Of a DNA stretch of 64,000 nucleotides, positions 62,847 through 64,000 are shown one piece after another. The stretch lies in the NCBI GenBank assembly GCA_020354025.1, contig CP070638.1, positions 2,301,193 through 2,365,192 of the forward strand, in the 5' to 3' direction. The translations under genes were made by a program, and so were the position numbers. Within the stretch, counting starts at the first letter, position 1; each line of letters opens with the position of its first letter. The stretch comes from Fidelibacterota bacterium (GTDB lineage: Bacteria > Fidelibacterota > Marinisomatia > SCGC-AAA003-L08 > TS1B11). The notes under the pieces were generated by a model. It had not been told where the DNA came from. It ran no database searches and worked only from the letters and a program-made list of their open reading frames with translations.

Positions 62847-64000
62847 CTAGTTCTTACGGGTAGGATCGATCCAGAACTGCTCGGGCAGGGTCAACTGCAA
62901 GCGGCGCCCCCGGACGTAAGAGTACAGGGATTTCTCCGGCACATTCATGAAGTAATTCTTCCTGGCCAGTAAGGCCGGCACCTCCCCTACCAACCCGATC
63001 GCCCAGATATTCTCGGCATAAAGTTCGTAAATCTGCACGTAATACATTATCTCGTCCTCCACGCCGCTCTTCTGTCGTTGCACCTCGAGCCAGTTCAGCC
63101 GCTTGAACTCCGGCGTCGGCTCCTCACCCTGCTGGCCGAGGGTGCTGTACCAGAGCCCGAATAGCGGGGCAACATAGTCCGACCTGGTCAGGGCTGATGG
63201 GGGGTTGAACGATCCCAGTGGCCGGGCCTGAATCATAATCTCCGATGACTGGGTTCGGCTGGTCAGCAGCGAACCCTCAACGATCCTGACCTCGACTTTA
63301 ATACCCACCGCCTTCCAGTACTCGCAGACTATCTGTAGCAGGTCCGCTTTGTTCAAATCCGAGGTCTCGATGAACATAAAGAACTGTTCGCCCTCAGGGC
63401 TGAGTCGAAAACCGTTCTTGTCCCGCTGGGTGAGTCCCAGTTCATCCAGCAGTCGATTGGCTGCCTCCGGGTCGTACTCGGCGTACGCCCGGGCAAACTC
63501 GGGGCGATAAAAGGGCGTCACTTCGGCTGCGGTGGCCTGTCGTGGAACGCCAATATACTTGTAGAACAGCAGATTGAGCTCTTCCCTGTTGATGGCCAGC
63601 GAGAGGGCGATGCGGAATCTCCGCTCCCGCAGCAGCGGGCCTACGACCGGGTGGGTGCAGGTATAGTCCAGATAGAGGGTGACATCGGAGCCCCGATCCT
63701 GGGGCCAGGTCATAAGGGTGTAGCCGTGCCGCTCCTCGTTTTCCTTAAGCAGGGGGTAGTCCTTGAAATCCAGTCGCCGCCACTGGAAATCGAAATCGCC
63801 GGCGATGGTCTTCATGGCCAGGACCTGCTCATTGGAAGTGATATGAACCATTATCGAGTCGATATAGGGCAGCTGTCGGCCGTCGGTGTCCACCGCCCAG
63901 TAGTAGGGATTACGGATAAATACATAGGTATTCGGAGAGCTCCGCTCTTTTGATAGAATCCACGGCCGCAGGGTCGGCAGGTCGGGATTGAAGTACCCGT
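62847..64000 (-). CDS. ABC transporter solute-binding protein (SBP family 5, OppA-like), 5'-truncated
   Basis: The frame is open to the window edge and ends at a TAG at 62847; the visible 384 codons are the middle and end of a family-5 binding protein. Family blocks are seen: FIRNPYYWAVDTDGRQLPYID near the upstream edge, RERRFRIALSLAINREELN, AEYDPEAANRLLDELG and GIKVEVRIVEGSL. Its partners are the OppD/F/B/C-type proteins at 54414-58612. The start, with signal peptide, lies outside the window. Proteins of this type in polysaccharide degraders often bind oligosaccharides rather than peptides. Confidence 0.9.
   Translation of the reverse strand, partial: GYFNPDLPTLRPWILSKERSSPNTYVFIRNPYYWAVDTDGRQLPYIDSIMVHITSNEQVLAMKTIAGDFDFQWRRLDFKDYPLLKENEERHGYTLMTWPQDRGSDVTLYLDYTCTHPVVGPLLRERRFRIALSLAINREELNLLFYKYIGVPRQATAAEVTPFYRPEFARAYAEYDPEAANRLLDELGLTQRDKNGFRLSPEGEQFFMFIETSDLNKADLLQIVCEYWKAVGIKVEVRIVEGSLLTSRTQSSEIMIQARPLGSFNPPSALTRSDYVAPLFGLWYSTLGQQGEEPTPEFKRLNWLEVQRQKSGVEDEIMYYVQIYELYAENIWAIGLVGEVPALLARKNYFMNVPEKSLYSYVRGRRLQLTLPEQFWIDPTRKN

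Noticed and set aside
1-64000. tRNA or rRNA genes, CRISPR arrays, insertion sequences, prophage genes
   Set aside because: None was recognised on either strand; there are no transposase, integrase or phage proteins and no short regularly spaced repeats.

Overview
The window reads as a piece of a bacterial chromosome from an uncultured, probably anaerobic, polysaccharide-degrading member of the wider FCB group (relatives of Bacteroidota such as Latescibacterota, KSB1 or Marinimicrobia). The placement is an inference. It rests on two secreted lyases ending in NPFNP-type C-terminal sorting tails, cytoplasmic sulfatases, several URO-D-fold methyltransferases with a corrinoid protein, and DapL-type lysine synthesis. 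All genes but one run on the minus strand, so transcription goes from high to low coordinates. Many genes overlap or nearly touch. GTG and TTG starts behind strong Shine-Dalgarno sequences are frequent.

From high to low coordinates: 64000-54414 holds an oligopeptide/oligosaccharide-type ABC importer (partial binding protein, two ATPases, two permeases), interrupted by an ABC exporter, a beta-propeller protein and a ceramidase-like protein. 54371-46403 is a carbohydrate/accessory block: Gfo/Idh oxidoreductase, amidohydrolase, six-hairpin glycosidase-like protein, nitrilase-family amidase, EamA transporter, URO-D methyltransferase and a DUF3604 PHP-type protein. 46331-38243 holds a secreted PKD/beta-helix lyase, a truncated dehydrogenase remnant, a second Gfo/Idh protein, a probable selenoprotein, a LamG-like protein, a core-MetE-like methyltransferase and a secreted heparinase-II/III-like lyase behind a LacI-type operator. 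38181-28492 is central metabolism and uptake: class I fumarase/tartrate dehydratase subunits, SASA esterase, MmsA, a sodium:solute symporter with a 62-residue membrane partner, DUF362 protein, NagB, a tandem DJ-1/PfpI protein and a sugar isomerase. 28464-13192 has a WD40-HEAT protein, an enolase-superfamily protein and two copies of a GH51 arabinofuranosidase-sulfatase pair separated by aldo/keto reductase and zinc dehydrogenase genes, followed by two URO-D methyltransferases and a corrinoid protein. 13095-11704 is the single plus-strand gene, a third sulfatase. 11335-5149 holds PdxB, DapL, a cystathionine synthase/lyase, a metallophosphoesterase and a DegT aminotransferase. 4955-1 holds a GH106-like glycosidase and a partial exported protein made of 52-residue repeats.

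A working model (inference): secreted lyases cut an acidic, sulfated and methylated plant or algal polysaccharide outside the cell. The ABC and SSS systems import fragments. Cytoplasmic GH51, GH106-like and sulfatase enzymes remove arabinofuranose, rhamnose-like residues and sulfate. Dehydrogenases process the sugars, and the corrinoid/URO-D proteins remove methyl groups, perhaps passing them to a methyl acceptor through the core-MetE-like protein.

The two most striking signals are an in-frame UGA at the redox-active cysteine position of an AhpC/TSA-like protein, followed at the right distance by a bacterial-SECIS-like hairpin (42862-42895), and a chimeric scar (11225-11335) in which the start of a metallophosphoesterase gene is joined to the end of a corrinoid-protein gene across a short microhomology.
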